56,419 bases of DNA. Source: CAYQTO01 sp964420455. GTDB lineage: Bacteria; Sumerlaeota; Sumerlaeia; SLMS01. The stretch is taken from assembly GCA_964420455.1 (NCBI GenBank), contig CAYQTO010000007.1, positions 1 to 56,419 on the forward strand, in the 5' to 3' direction. How positions within the stretch are numbered: position 1 is the first letter of the stretch; every line of letters begins with the position of its first letter. Positions 24,122 to 32,646 of the stretch are shown piece by piece. The position numbers and the translations under genes are program-made. The notes beneath the pieces were generated by a model, which was not told the origin of the DNA, searched no databases, and saw only the letters and a list, made by a program, of their open reading frames with translations.

Positions 24122-24473
24122 GGGCAACTCGCGAGGGAACGGTCAATCCTGCGCGACGCCACGAGAGCCGCGCCGCAATCCGGGAGAAATCGTCGACCGC
24201 GGCCCGCAGGTCAAGGGCGAGCCCCCATGCACCTTTGATTGCCTTTTTCCCCTGCCATTGGTCCGTTCTTCGCCAAGAGTTTGGCAACTCATCGCACGGA
24301 GGCGACCAATCATGGACGAGACAAGGAAGCCGGAGGACCGTGCTGGCGGAGGCGACGGCTCCAGAACGCACCGGTTTACGCGCCTGCGGAGCGACTTCGC
24401 CTCGCCGCGACTGACCGTCGGGACATTGGCCTGCGCCGCGCGTGATAGCCTCCGCAAGGCGGAGGAAACCTTC
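24122..24473. other. Divergent intergenic region, no gene supported
   Basis: About 350 bases between the rdgC start and a small plus-strand gene. One open frame (from ATG 24312) runs through into that gene but has no ribosome site and unlikely composition. The motif TGGCGGAGGCGACGG near 24350 resembles the reverse complement of a tRNA 3' end, yet no T-arm or acceptor pairing can be drawn. No clear promoter was seen. Confidence 0.45.
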
Positions 24474-24665
24474 ATGGCTTTCTTTCCGCCCGCAGTCACG
24501 GAGCACCTCGTGAGGGCACAGGCGGAGGCGGTCCGCGCAGGCCAGCGACTCGGTGACCTCGCGATCGAGAACCTCGAACGCAAGGCCTCGCGGGCGCACG
24601 AACTCCACGAGCAGGTCCGCAACCAGCGGCCGCGCTCGATCCCCGTCCGGCGTGCGCAAGATTAA
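24474..24665 (+). CDS. Small helical protein of unknown function
   Basis: 63-residue protein chosen for its excellent ribosome site: GGAGGA at 24461-24466, 7 nt before the ATG. The sequence is mostly one amphipathic helix (V-T-E-H-L-V-R-A-Q-A-E-A-V-R-A-G-Q-R-L-G-D-L-A-I-E-N-L split across two segments) with a basic tail rich in Arg and Pro. No cysteine pair, no membrane segment and no recognised family. It stands alone between divergent rdgC and acpP. The longer frame that starts upstream is not used, because its extra N-terminus lacks a start signal. It may be nucleic-acid binding, judged only by its charge. Confidence 0.5.
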   Translation: MAFFPPAVTEHLVRAQAEAVRAGQRLGDLAIENLERKASRAHELHEQVRNQRPRSIPVRRAQD

Positions 24666-24877
24666 CAGCTTCGATGTCACAGGGCCGGGGAATTCCCTTG
24701 CCCATGCTTTCTCTGGTTTGCCTTTTCGCTTGCCGCTTTGGAGTTCGTCCTCCTAAAGGGACGGATGCTTGTCGAGCAGGGCAGCCACTGGATCGCCTCG
24801 GCGGTTCCGCCCTCGAGGGAAGCCACCGTGCGGCATCATCAAATTTTCCGACCCGAAGACCCAGGAGACCACTGCGC

Positions 24878-25117
24878 ATGGCCACCATTGAAGAAAAAGT
24901 GAAGGAATGCATTGTCAGCCAGCTCGGCGTGAATGAGGACGAGGTGACCCCCGAGGCGTCGTTCATCGACGATCTCGGCGCCGACTCGCTCGACATCGTG
25001 GAGTTGGTGATGGCTTTCGAGGAGAAGTTCGAGGTGACGATTCCCGACGAGGACGTCGAAAAGCTCCGCACAGTGGGGGACGCGGTCAAATACGTGCAGG
25101 AGAAGTCGGGCCAGTAG
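24878..25117 (+). CDS. acpP: Acyl carrier protein
   Basis: 79-residue acidic carrier that holds growing fatty acyl chains on a phosphopantetheine arm. The attachment serine is S37 in D-L-G-A-D-S-L-D-I-V-E-L, with the typical helix I V-K-E-C-I-V-S-Q-L-G-V and the helix III region P-D-E-D-V-E-K-L. CAGGAGA lies about 10 nt upstream of the ATG. It is followed after 60 nt by fabF, the standard acpP-fabF pairing. The 210 bases before it hold no other gene; I could not fix a promoter there. Confidence 0.97.
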   Translation: MATIEEKVKECIVSQLGVNEDEVTPEASFIDDLGADSLDIVELVMAFEEKFEVTIPDEDVEKLRTVGDAVKYVQEKSGQ

Positions 25118-25177
25118 TCGCCCAGGCGGTCTGCACCCGCCCCTGTCTCCAACCCCTTTGCGAGTTAGCGTTCCAGC

Positions 25178-26419
25178 ATGAGTCTACACCGCGTGGTGAT
25201 TACCGGCCTTGGTGCGATCACTCCGATCGGCAACAACGTGGCCGACTATTGGCAGGGCCTTCTCGACCGGCGATCGGGCGCGGGCCCGATCACTCGATTC
25301 GACCCGTCCGGCTTCAAGGTCAACTTCGCCTGCGAGGTGAAGGGCTTCGATCCCCTCGAACACTTCGACCGCAAGGAGGCGCGACGCCTCGAGCTCTTCG
25401 TCCAGTACGCGATCGTCGCTGCCCGCCAAGCCCTCGAGGCGAGCGGACTCGACATCGACGAGGTCGGCGCGGAGAACATCGGTGCCATGATCGGGTCCGG
25501 CATCGGCGGCCTCCAGGCCATGGAGGAGCAGGTCGGCATCCTCATCGAGAAAGGTCCCGACCGCGTCGCGGCCACGCTCATTCCCCGCATGATCGCCAAC
25601 ATGTCCGCCGGGATGGTGGGTATCCACCTGGGTCTCAAGGGTCCCAACAGCTGCCCCGTCACCGCCTGCGCCACCAGCACCAACGCCATTGGCGATGCCT
25701 ACAAGGTGATCCAGCGCGGCCAGGCCGTTGCCATGATCGCCGGCGGCACCGAATCCACGATCACCAAGCTGGGCGTGGCCGGCTTCCAGAACATGAAGGC
25801 CCTCAGCGAAAGGGCCGACGACCCCGCCACCGCCAGCCGCCCCTTCAGCGTCGACCGCGACGGCTTCGTCATGGGCGAGGGAGCCGGCATCCTCGTCCTC
25901 GAGGAGTACGAACACGCCAAGGCCCGCGGCGTGCCCATCCTCGCCGAGATCGTTGGCTATGGCATGACCTGCGACGCCCACCACATCACGGCACCCGCTC
26001 CCGACGGCGAGGGCCTCCAGCGCTGCATGCGCATGGCCCTCAGGGACGCCGGCCTCACACCGGGTGACGTCGGCTACATCAACGCCCACGGCACCAGCAC
26101 TCCCCTCAACGACAAGCTGGAGACGGCCGCCATCAAGGCGGTCTTCGGCGAACTCGCTCCCGGCATCCCCGTCAGCTCCAACAAGGGCTGCATTGGCCAC
26201 CTCCTTGGTGCCGCCGGGGCGGTCGAGTCCATTGCCTCAATCCGCACCCTCCAGACCAACACCCTCGCGCCAACCGCCAACTACAGCCAGCCCGACCCCG
26301 AGTGCGACCTCGACTACATCGTCGAGGGGCCGAGGCAGAAGGAAGTCGAGGTGGTCATGACCAACAACAGCGGCTTTGGCGGCCATAACGCTTCCCTCGT
26401 GTTTCGAAAGGCCACCTGA
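25178..26419 (+). CDS. fabF: Beta-ketoacyl-ACP synthase II
   Basis: Condensing enzyme of fatty-acid elongation, cytoplasmic. The catalytic triad is visible: C164 in T-A-C-A-T-S-T-N-A, H304 in N-A-H-G-T-S-T-P-L-N-D and H341 in K-G-C-I-G-H-L-L-G-A-A-G-A-V-E-S. The last block usually reads K-S-x-x-G-H, so N-K-G-C-I is a small variation but keeps the lysine. The length of 413 aa is normal, and G-F-G-G-H-N near the end matches the family. Transcribed with acpP. A two-part hairpin overlaps the stop codon. Confidence 0.97.
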   Translation: MSLHRVVITGLGAITPIGNNVADYWQGLLDRRSGAGPITRFDPSGFKVNFACEVKGFDPLEHFDRKEARRLELFVQYAIVAARQALEASGLDIDEVGAENIGAMIGSGIGGLQAMEEQVGILIEKGPDRVAATLIPRMIANMSAGMVGIHLGLKGPNSCPVTACATSTNAIGDAYKVIQRGQAVAMIAGGTESTITKLGVAGFQNMKALSERADDPATASRPFSVDRDGFVMGEGAGILVLEEYEHAKARGVPILAEIVGYGMTCDAHHITAPAPDGEGLQRCMRMALRDAGLTPGDVGYINAHGTSTPLNDKLETAAIKAVFGELAPGIPVSSNKGCIGHLLGAAGAVESIASIRTLQTNTLAPTANYSQPDPECDLDYIVEGPRQKEVEVVMTNNSGFGGHNASLVFRKAT

Positions 26420-26445
26420 TCACCGGGCTACCCCGGAAAGATCAG
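26416..26445. terminator. Two-part hairpin at the fabF stop, between convergent genes
   Basis: CTGATC (26416-26421) pairs with GATCAG (26440-26445), and inside it CCGGG (26423-26427) pairs with CCCGG (26432-26436) around a CTAC loop. The stem starts over the fabF stop codon and is followed by AGATTTGG, not a T-run. It could serve both fabF and the facing permease gene. Confidence 0.5.
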
Positions 26446-26485
26446 AGATTTGGACAGGAACGGGGGTCCTGAGCGATCCGGGCCC

Positions 26486-27562
26486 TCAACCTTTTCTGGC
26501 CAGCAGATAGAGGAAGAACGGCGCACCCACCAACGCCGTGACGATCCCCACGGGCAGCTCCGCCGCTCCCGATCCCGTCACCCACCCGAGGGCGAGGCGC
26601 CCCACGGCGTCGCACACCGGCAGGAACGCCGCCCCCCCCAGCAGGCACGCCGGCAACAGCGCCACATGCCCCGCCCCGAACACCCGCCGCATCGCATGGG
26701 GCACCACCAGCCCCACAAAGCCGATCGGCCCCGCGAACGCCACTACCACCGCCGTGACAAACGACGCCGCCCCCAGCCCCAGAAGCCGCACCCGCTCCAC
26801 CGGCACCCCAAGGTTATGCGCCGACTCCTCGCCAAACGTCAGCAGGTCCAGCGGCCTTGCCAGGATCATCAGCACCACCGCCACCGCCACTAGCACGAGC
26901 GCCACGCCCTGCACGATCTCCAGGGAGGCCACGTCCAGCCCTCCCATCATCCACCGCAGCAACATCAGCGTCTGGTACGGGTCGCTGATGTACTGTACCA
27001 GGAGGATACCGGCGGCGAAGAAGACATTGAGCGTGACCCCGGCAAGGAGAAGGGTCGCGGGCGAACGCATGGTGCCCCGCATCCTCGCCAGGGCATTGAT
27101 GGCCGCGACCGCCACGGCGGCGCCGGCGAAGCCCCCTGCCGGAAGCGTATAGACACCCGCCCAGGCCGGCCCGAGGTTCAGGAAAAGCAGCGCCCCGAGA
27201 GCCCCGCCCGTCGCCACGCCAAGGGAGAACGGTTCCGCCAGGTCATTGCGGAGGATCGCCTGGTAGACCGCGCCGGCAATCGCCAGTGCCGCCCCGGCAA
27301 CCAGAGCGAACAGCACCCGTGGCAGCCGCGCATCAAACAAGAGGAACGCGTCAACGTTGGGCCCTTGCACCTCCACCAACCCAAGCGCGCGGCCATAGTC
27401 GATCGACTCGGTGCCCACCAGCGGCGTCAGCACCGCCGCAGACCCCACCAACGCCAGCAACACAGCCCACCGGCCCCACGAGCGACGACCGCGAGATGCA
27501 TTTCCTTCGTCCCCCCCGCCGGAGGGCAAGCCGTCCAGCAACGCCTCGCGAACCGTGCTCAT
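26486..27562 (-). CDS. btuC: FecCD/BtuC-type ABC transporter permease
   Basis: Inner-membrane permease of the cobalamin/iron-siderophore importer family, 358 aa with about ten helices. Family features: R-L-P-R-V-L-F-A-L-V-A-G-A-A-L-A-I-A-G-A-V-Y-Q split over helix 2, then N-D-L-A-E-P-F-S-L-G-V-A-T-G-G-A-L-G, the coupling-helix region P-I-G-F-V-G-L-V-V-P-H-A-M-R, and P-V-G-I-V-T-A-L-V-G-A-P-F-F near the end. Its start overlaps the stop of the ATPase gene (ATGA), and the binding-protein gene precedes both, so this is one three-gene importer operon. Cobamide is the likely cargo because the binding protein is BtuF-like and a corrinoid methyltransferase pair lies 9 kb away. Iron chelate remains possible. 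Confidence 0.88.
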   Translation of the reverse strand: MSTVREALLDGLPSGGGDEGNASRGRRSWGRWAVLLALVGSAAVLTPLVGTESIDYGRALGLVEVQGPNVDAFLLFDARLPRVLFALVAGAALAIAGAVYQAILRNDLAEPFSLGVATGGALGALLFLNLGPAWAGVYTLPAGGFAGAAVAVAAINALARMRGTMRSPATLLLAGVTLNVFFAAGILLVQYISDPYQTLMLLRWMMGGLDVASLEIVQGVALVLVAVAVVLMILARPLDLLTFGEESAHNLGVPVERVRLLGLGAASFVTAVVVAFAGPIGFVGLVVPHAMRRVFGAGHVALLPACLLGGAAFLPVCDAVGRLALGWVTGSGAAELPVGIVTALVGAPFFLYLLARKG

Positions 27563-28344
27563 CGCACCAGCCCCAGCATCGGGGCGCCATCCGGCCGGGT
27601 GGCCGTCGTCAGCCGAGTCCCGTAAACCGGCTCCAGAACCTCCGGCCGCAGGACCTCCTCCGGCGATCCATCCGCTGCAATCCGTCCGCCAGCCATCACC
27701 GCCAGTCGCGAGCAGTACAGCCCCGCCAGGTTGATGTCATGGGAGACCACGAGGATCGTGAGTCCGCCCTCCGAATGGAGCCGGTCGAGCAACTGGAACA
27801 GGGTGCGCTGGTGGGCGGGATCGAGGAAGGTCGTCGGCTCGTCGAGGAGGAGGACTTCGGGGCACTGGGCGAGGGCGCGGGCGAAGAGGACCAACTGGCG
27901 TTCGCCACCGGACATTTCCGCAAGGCGGCGGGTACCAAAATCCTCGAGGCCCACCAGCCGCAGCACCGCCTGCGCAATGCGCCGGTCCTCCTCGTCGTCG
28001 GTCCCGCTCAGGAGGAACTGATGCGGGTAACGTCCCATGCGGACGACCTCGCTCGCGGTAAAGGGAAACAGGCCTTCCTCGCGCTGGGGGACGACGGCGA
28101 CCTCCCGGGCAAAGGCACGCCGATTCCACGAACCGACCGGCCGCCCCTTGTAGCGGAGGGATCCCTCCACCGGCACGAGCCACCCGCTCATCAACCGCAG
28201 CAGCGTCGACTTCCCCACGCCATTCGGCCCGATCAGCGCCGCGAAGTCCCCCCGCCGCAGGTCCCAGTCCAGACCCTCCAGCACCCGCCGCCCCTGTCTA
28301 TACCGATGAACGACGTTCCGGGCCTCAAACAGCGGCGTGGTCAT
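27559..28344 (-). CDS. btuD: ABC transporter ATPase, BtuD/FecE/HmuV type
   Basis: ATP-hydrolysing subunit of the importer, acting at the inner face of the membrane, 261 aa. Walker A G-P-N-G-V-G-K-S-T near residues 40-48, Q-loop V-P-Q-R-E-E near 88, signature M-S-G-G-E-R-Q near 145, Walker B V-L-L-L-D-E-P-T near 165 and the switch histidine in S-H-D near 199. The Y-P-H-Q-F helix after the Q-loop is typical of the iron/B12 branch. Both ends overlap the neighbours by ATGA. One octamer (28296-28303) forces the codons TAT-AGA in R-Y-R-Q near the N-terminus, an unusual choice in this gene. Confidence 0.93.
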   Translation of the reverse strand: MTTPLFEARNVVHRYRQGRRVLEGLDWDLRRGDFAALIGPNGVGKSTLLRLMSGWLVPVEGSLRYKGRPVGSWNRRAFAREVAVVPQREEGLFPFTASEVVRMGRYPHQFLLSGTDDEEDRRIAQAVLRLVGLEDFGTRRLAEMSGGERQLVLFARALAQCPEVLLLDEPTTFLDPAHQRTLFQLLDRLHSEGGLTILVVSHDINLAGLYCSRLAVMAGGRIAADGSPEEVLRPEVLEPVYGTRLTTATRPDGAPMLGLVR

Positions 28345-29198
28345 GGGGCGGGCGCGGGTTCCCTCTTGGCGAGAAGCGACTGGAGACGCCGGGCGCTGGC
28401 AACGACACCCGGCCCGGGAATCGTCAGATGCGGGTCGTTGAGAAAGAGGATCCGCGTGCCGGTGGCCCCGGGGCCAAGGGCGCGCTTCCAGGCAACCCGG
28501 GCCTCCTCCTTCTCCGCCTCCGTATAGTCCAGTTCGCCGGATCGCGTCTCCACCACCACGTCTGGCGGGTTGGCGATCAGGAACTCGCGCGAGACGGTGG
28601 GGTAGGGGACCTTTGTCCCCTCGAGGACGTTGCGGGCGCCGGCGGCCGTCATCAGTTCATCGACGAAGGTCCCCGGCCCCGCGCTGAAGATTTCCCGAAC
28701 CGGCCCCATCGGGCGGCCAAGAACGAGCAGGACGCGCGGCTCGCCAAGTTCCCGTCCCGCTTCGCGGAGCGCGGCCAACTCCCCCTCGAATGTCTGGACG
28801 GCCCCCTTCGCCTCCTCCTCGTGGCCGAGTTCCCTGCCGATCGCGAGCAGGCCCTCGCGGATATCCGCCAGCGTCTCTGTCCGCACGGCTACCGTCCGGA
28901 TCCCGGCGCCGCCAAGACGCCGATCCAGGTCCGTCTCGCCCGGTGTCAGCAGCGCCACCGTTGGCCGAAGCGCCACCATCCGTTCGAAGTTTGGATTCAG
29001 GTAGCCGCCAACCTTGGGCTTTTCGGCCGCCTCCTGCGGAAATCGGCAGTAGTCCGTGACCCCCACCACCAGATCGCCCGCATCCAGTGTATAGACCATC
29101 TCGGTGATGCTGGGCGCGAGCGACAGAACCCGGGGGGGATCCTCGCTCCGGGCAGGCAGGAGAAGCAGGCAGAACAGAACAACCAGAAGCGGACGCAT
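28341..29198 (-). CDS. btuF: BtuF-like periplasmic substrate-binding protein
   Basis: Cluster A-II binding protein of the helical-backbone type used for cobamides and siderophores. ATG 29198 is the start: GAGGAAAG lies 8 nt upstream and the hydrophobic signal peptide M-R-P-L-L-V-V-L-F-C-L-L-L-L-P-A begins there, whereas ATG 29219 adds seven residues without its own site. Mature features: S-L-A-P-S-I-T-E-M-V-Y, V-G-V-T-D-Y-C-R-F-P, the K-V-G-G-Y-L-N-P-N-F-E loop and R-P-T-V-A-L-L, all close to BtuF. First gene of the importer operon. The region before it is only about 125 nt and holds a terminator of the upstream gene, so there is no room for a cobalamin riboswitch. Confidence 0.88.
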   Translation of the reverse strand: MRPLLVVLFCLLLLPARSEDPPRVLSLAPSITEMVYTLDAGDLVVGVTDYCRFPQEAAEKPKVGGYLNPNFERMVALRPTVALLTPGETDLDRRLGGAGIRTVAVRTETLADIREGLLAIGRELGHEEEAKGAVQTFEGELAALREAGRELGEPRVLLVLGRPMGPVREIFSAGPGTFVDELMTAAGARNVLEGTKVPYPTVSREFLIANPPDVVVETRSGELDYTEAEKEEARVAWKRALGPGATGTRILFLNDPHLTIPGPGVVASARRLQSLLAKREPAPAP

Positions 29199-29254
29199 GG
29201 GGTGGCTTTCCTCGGGCATGGACCCACAAGGCGGGAAAGAAGGGCGAAAGACAA

Positions 29255-29281
29255 GCCGAGCCGTGGGGGAGACGGCCCGGC
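29255..29281 (-). terminator. Terminator-like hairpin after the acidic membrane protein gene
   Basis: Read on the minus strand, GCCGGGCCGT pairs with ACGGCTCGGC (one G-U pair) across a C-rich loop, followed by TTGTCTTTCGCCC and further pyrimidines. It falls between the stop at 29324 and the btuF start, and separates the two transcription units. Confidence 0.65.
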
Positions 29282-29323
29282 TCCAAGCATTTCACCGACC
29301 GGATGGCGCAGGGAGAGCGGTGT

Positions 29324-31228
29324 CTAGAGACCGCGGCGCTTCTTTCGCGCCTCCTCCAACATCGCCCGGACTTCCTTGTCGCTGGGCTTCAGGCTTGCCG
29401 CCACGCTGAGGCATTGGACGGCCTTGCCGAATTCTCCGGCTTCGAGGGCCGCCTTCCCCGCCGTCCGCTGGCGCTCGAACATCGTTTGCTTTGGCTTCTC
29501 GGCGATCACCGTCGACTCGGACGCCTCCGCTTCGGCCTTCGGGGCCTCGGCCCTCCTCTCCCCGCCGGGGGCCTTGCTCATGTCGAGCATCACAGTCTTC
29601 TCTTCCGAAATGTCCTGCTTTCCACTTTCCTCGCCACCGGTACCTTCGAAGAGCGGGGTCGAATCGGCCACCCCCTTGGACGATTCCGCCATTGGGTTGA
29701 GGAAGACTGTCTGCTCCTCCTCGGCGGGCGCGGGCTGGTGCGAGGCAGCCGGCGCATCCGGGTCCACACCGGGCATCTTTGTCTCTTCCACTCCCTCGCC
29801 AAACATGACCGAGGAGTACTCGCGGTCGAAACTGGTCAGCGTGAGGTCCTCGCCCTCGCCCTTCTCCGCGTCGGTTTCGGCCGCGGCGGGCTTCTCCTCC
29901 GTCTCGCCGGTACCGCCACCGAACATGAGCGAATTGAAGGTCAGCGCGTCATCCTGCTCGGAGGACTCCGGCGCGTGGGGCTGGCTGGAGGGTGACGACG
30001 CCTCGAACAGGGGGGCGGCCGTCTGGCTGATATCCACGGCGTCCTGGTCGCCTTGGGAACGCGGCGGCGCGGAGGACTCGTCGCCGATGGGCGAAAGGCT
30101 GATCGTTTCCTCGGCCGGCGGCTCGGCTGCCGCGCTGATGTCGATGTCTTCCCTCGAGGACACGCCGGGGTGATACTTCTGCTCGGCGGTGTCCGCCACC
30201 AAGGGTTCTTCGCCGGTTGCGGACGACACATCGAGTGCCTCCTCCGGCGGGCCACCAGTCGCCTTCTCTGCAGGGGCACTGGCAAACGCGTCACCCTTCG
30301 TCTGGTAGGCATCATCGGCCTGGCTGGCGGAGTAGGCCGAATCGTCGGCGCTTGAATAGTCGATGCCCAGATTCCCGAACTCCCCGGACTTCTGTTCCCG
30401 GTCCGGCTTTTCCTCCACAACGAGGTTGTCGAAACGAAGGTTGTCGTCATCGGCGAGAGCAGGCTCGGTCGGGGCCGAAGCGGCGGCTGGGGGGGAGTCT
30501 TGCTCCTCCTCCTCGTCCTCGACGGCGGTCACCTGGTCATGGACGACATACCCGCGGCTTGGAGCCGGCATTCCCCCGCCTGCGTTGGCCAGCCCCGTGG
30601 CCGCCGCGGCCGGGGCGGGCGCGAGCGGCGCCTCCCGGCGACCTCCCCGCATCCATCGAAACAGAACGATGAGGACAATGGCGAGGAGGAGCACGGCTCC
30701 GCCAATGATGAATGCCATGAGGGGGAGGCCAAAGGCCAGCGAGGGACCGGAGGAGCGGACGGGGGCGGGGGCCGGAGTGGGGCGAGCAGGCGCCGCAATG
30801 TCTACCTGGCGGATCCCCGATTCCACAGGTCCGGACGAGGTCTCGGCAATGTTCTGGCGGATTTGTGCTATATCGACGGGTGTCAGCTCGCGGGCCGTTT
30901 CCTCGGCGCGATCCGGGGTGCCGGTCTCGCCCGCCGCAAGGCGCCGCTCCGCGATGTCCTTGTTCATCAGCGCCGTGCTGTTGTTCGGGTCGATCGCGAG
31001 GAGCGCCTCCGCCTCGCGGATCGCCTCCACGTACTTGCCCTGGCTGTTGAGCAGGCGAATCCGCTGCTGCATGGTGAGGATGTCCCGGTCGCGGACGAGT
31101 TCCTCCTGCTCCTCGAGGTTCTGCACCTCCTGTGCGGCCGCGGGGAAAACCGCAACCAGCAGCGCCACGACAAGCAGCAGGCTCCAACCCCTCCAGATTC
31201 TCCGGGACAACACTGATTCCGTCACCAT
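29324..31228 (-). CDS. Single-pass membrane protein with acidic disordered region and Thr-Val motifs, C-terminal TPR-like helices
   Basis: 634-residue protein with no family match that I can name. Layout: signal or anchor helix at residues 10-35 ending in A-Q, a helical region 40-90 with TPR-like spacing (Y-V-E-A-I-R-E-A-E-A-L-L-A-I-D-P-N-N), a Pro-Ala linker, a transmembrane helix at about 150-175 and an R-W-M-R-G-G-R-R stop. Then comes a very acidic, Ser/Ala/Glu-rich stretch of about 400 residues, and finally a TPR-like pair (A-L-E-A-G-E-F-G-K-A-V-Q-C-L, L-K-P-S-D-K-E-V). The acidic stretch repeats short motifs: E-K-T-V-M-L, E-Q-T-V-F-L, E-S-T-V-I and two M-F-G-(E/G)-G blocks. Start at ATG 31228 with GGAGAAA upstream. 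A role as cytoplasmic-tail scaffold is inference. Confidence 0.65.
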   Translation of the reverse strand: MVTESVLSRRIWRGWSLLLVVALLVAVFPAAAQEVQNLEEQEELVRDRDILTMQQRIRLLNSQGKYVEAIREAEALLAIDPNNSTALMNKDIAERRLAAGETGTPDRAEETARELTPVDIAQIRQNIAETSSGPVESGIRQVDIAAPARPTPAPAPVRSSGPSLAFGLPLMAFIIGGAVLLLAIVLIVLFRWMRGGRREAPLAPAPAAAATGLANAGGGMPAPSRGYVVHDQVTAVEDEEEEQDSPPAAASAPTEPALADDDNLRFDNLVVEEKPDREQKSGEFGNLGIDYSSADDSAYSASQADDAYQTKGDAFASAPAEKATGGPPEEALDVSSATGEEPLVADTAEQKYHPGVSSREDIDISAAAEPPAEETISLSPIGDESSAPPRSQGDQDAVDISQTAAPLFEASSPSSQPHAPESSEQDDALTFNSLMFGGGTGETEEKPAAAETDAEKGEGEDLTLTSFDREYSSVMFGEGVEETKMPGVDPDAPAASHQPAPAEEEQTVFLNPMAESSKGVADSTPLFEGTGGEESGKQDISEEKTVMLDMSKAPGGERRAEAPKAEAEASESTVIAEKPKQTMFERQRTAGKAALEAGEFGKAVQCLSVAASLKPSDKEVRAMLEEARKKRRGL

Positions 31229-31383
31229 AGACGCCGCTTTCTCCCCAATGGACAATCTTGTGGACAATACGCCCCAGACAAAGGTGCCATCGGAGTCTCC
31301 GCAACGGATTTCTCTGGTTTCTTCCCCCCCGCTGGTCATGGTTCCGTCGCTGGGAACAATGCCTTTCAGGAGTCTGATCGCCG

Positions 31384-32625
31384 ATGACCTTTCACCGTTG
31401 CCTTTGGATGCTGGCGCTGGCCGGCCTGCCCCTGGTCCCCGCCGGGCCGTCGCCCCTGCAGGCCCAGGAGACGCTCGGTCCGGATCTCGATGCGGTGGGG
31501 CTCCTCCGCTCCCAGATCGACCGCGGGGTCCACGGCACGCTCGAGGTGACGGAACAGGAGGCCGAGGCGATCCTGGAGGTGAACGGGGAGGCGATGGCCG
31601 GCGGGGCGCCGCGGGCGGTCTTCGTCGAGCCCGGCGAGGAGGTCGCCCTGGGGGTGCGCCTTGGTGAGACCCCCGGCCCTGAACTGCTCTCTCCTGACTC
31701 CGGCCTGTCGCTCCTTCGCCGGACCACTGTCGGGGAAGTCCTCTGGGAGGGCGAATCAAACGATCGTCTGGGTGACGCTCGTGGCGGGGAAGTGTCCTGG
31801 CGTTCCGGCAACGACGAGGGTCGGGCCAGCTACATCCGCGCGACGGTTGCCCGACTGGAGATCGTCCGCGATGCGACCCTCGCCGCCAGCCCCGAGGCCG
31901 CTGCCCCCGCTACCCTCTCCAACGCCACCGCAGGCGTCCTCCTCCTCCCCGCGGTCTTCTTCGACCGCGATGGCGACGGGCTCCTGCTGGGCCGCAACAT
32001 CGGCATTTATCCCAACGAGCGCGGCACCGCCGTCCCCCGCGTCATCGCCGAGAACCGCGACCACTACCTCCCCCCCAAGGCTTTCTACCGCGTCCAGGAG
32101 CCCCAGTCCCGGGCGCTGGTCACCTCCACCCTGACCCTCGCGGAACTGGTCCCCCCGGTCTTTCCCGACGAGGCAGACAGCAGCTTCCGCCTCGCACCCG
32201 TGTCCTCCCGGCTGGTGACTTACCTCAACGCCTTCGAGGCGTCGCTCCGGCGCGCCGGCCATCGTCCCGAGAACCTGCACATTCTCCGCGGGTTCGTTTC
32301 TCCCACGGACCGCCGCCGGCTCGAGCGCCTCGGCGTTCCCCTCGCCGATTTTACCCGCTTTCAATATGGCGACGCCGTCGCTCTCGTCCTTGCCGAATCG
32401 CCCCAGGCCGATCCTCCCCGGATGGCGGACATCAACGGCGACGGGGTGATCGACATCGCCGATTCCGAGGCGCTCGCCGAGTTCGCCAAGCAGACCATGG
32501 ACGATCTCGGCATGTACGGCGGTCTTGGCGTCGCCGCCCGCTACGAAGGGCCCGGCCCCAGCACCGGGTCCCCCTACGTTCACATTGACCTGAGGGGCTG
32601 GTATGCCCCTTTCCGTCAGGAATAA
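31384..32625 (+). CDS. Secreted M15-like peptidase fold lacking zinc ligands
   Basis: Exported protein of 413 aa with a signal peptide (residues 5-28, ending P-L-Q-A-Q-A-like). Its last 130 residues follow the layout of the M15/DUF882 group: L-R-G-F-V-S-P at 301-307, then T-R-F-Q-Y-G-D-A-V-A (324-333), an EF-hand-like D-I-N-G-D-G-V-I-D-I-A-D (349-360), G-G-L-G-V near 379 and Y-V-H-I-D-L-R-G (398-405). In active members the second block reads R-H-x-x-G-x-A-x-D. Here the histidine is F326 and the aspartate is A333. Only H400 of the three zinc ligands remains, so catalysis is unlikely. The N-terminal 270 residues are beta-rich and unrecognised. A binding role at the cell wall is inference. Confidence 0.65.
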   Translation: MTFHRCLWMLALAGLPLVPAGPSPLQAQETLGPDLDAVGLLRSQIDRGVHGTLEVTEQEAEAILEVNGEAMAGGAPRAVFVEPGEEVALGVRLGETPGPELLSPDSGLSLLRRTTVGEVLWEGESNDRLGDARGGEVSWRSGNDEGRASYIRATVARLEIVRDATLAASPEAAAPATLSNATAGVLLLPAVFFDRDGDGLLLGRNIGIYPNERGTAVPRVIAENRDHYLPPKAFYRVQEPQSRALVTSTLTLAELVPPVFPDEADSSFRLAPVSSRLVTYLNAFEASLRRAGHRPENLHILRGFVSPTDRRRLERLGVPLADFTRFQYGDAVALVLAESPQADPPRMADINGDGVIDIADSEALAEFAKQTMDDLGMYGGLGVAARYEGPGPSTGSPYVHIDLRGWYAPFRQE

Positions 32626-32646
32626 TCTCAACACGGAATATCGACC

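Noticed and set aside
24312..24420. tRNA remnant suggested by TGGCGGAGGCGACGG and a G-G-G-D-G-S-R-T-H translation
   Set aside because: No T-arm GGTTCRA, no acceptor-stem complement at tRNA distance and no anticodon arm could be drawn on either strand.
29199..29323. Cobalamin riboswitch before btuF
   Set aside because: Too short (about 125 nt), contains a terminator of the upstream gene and no B12-box-like core.
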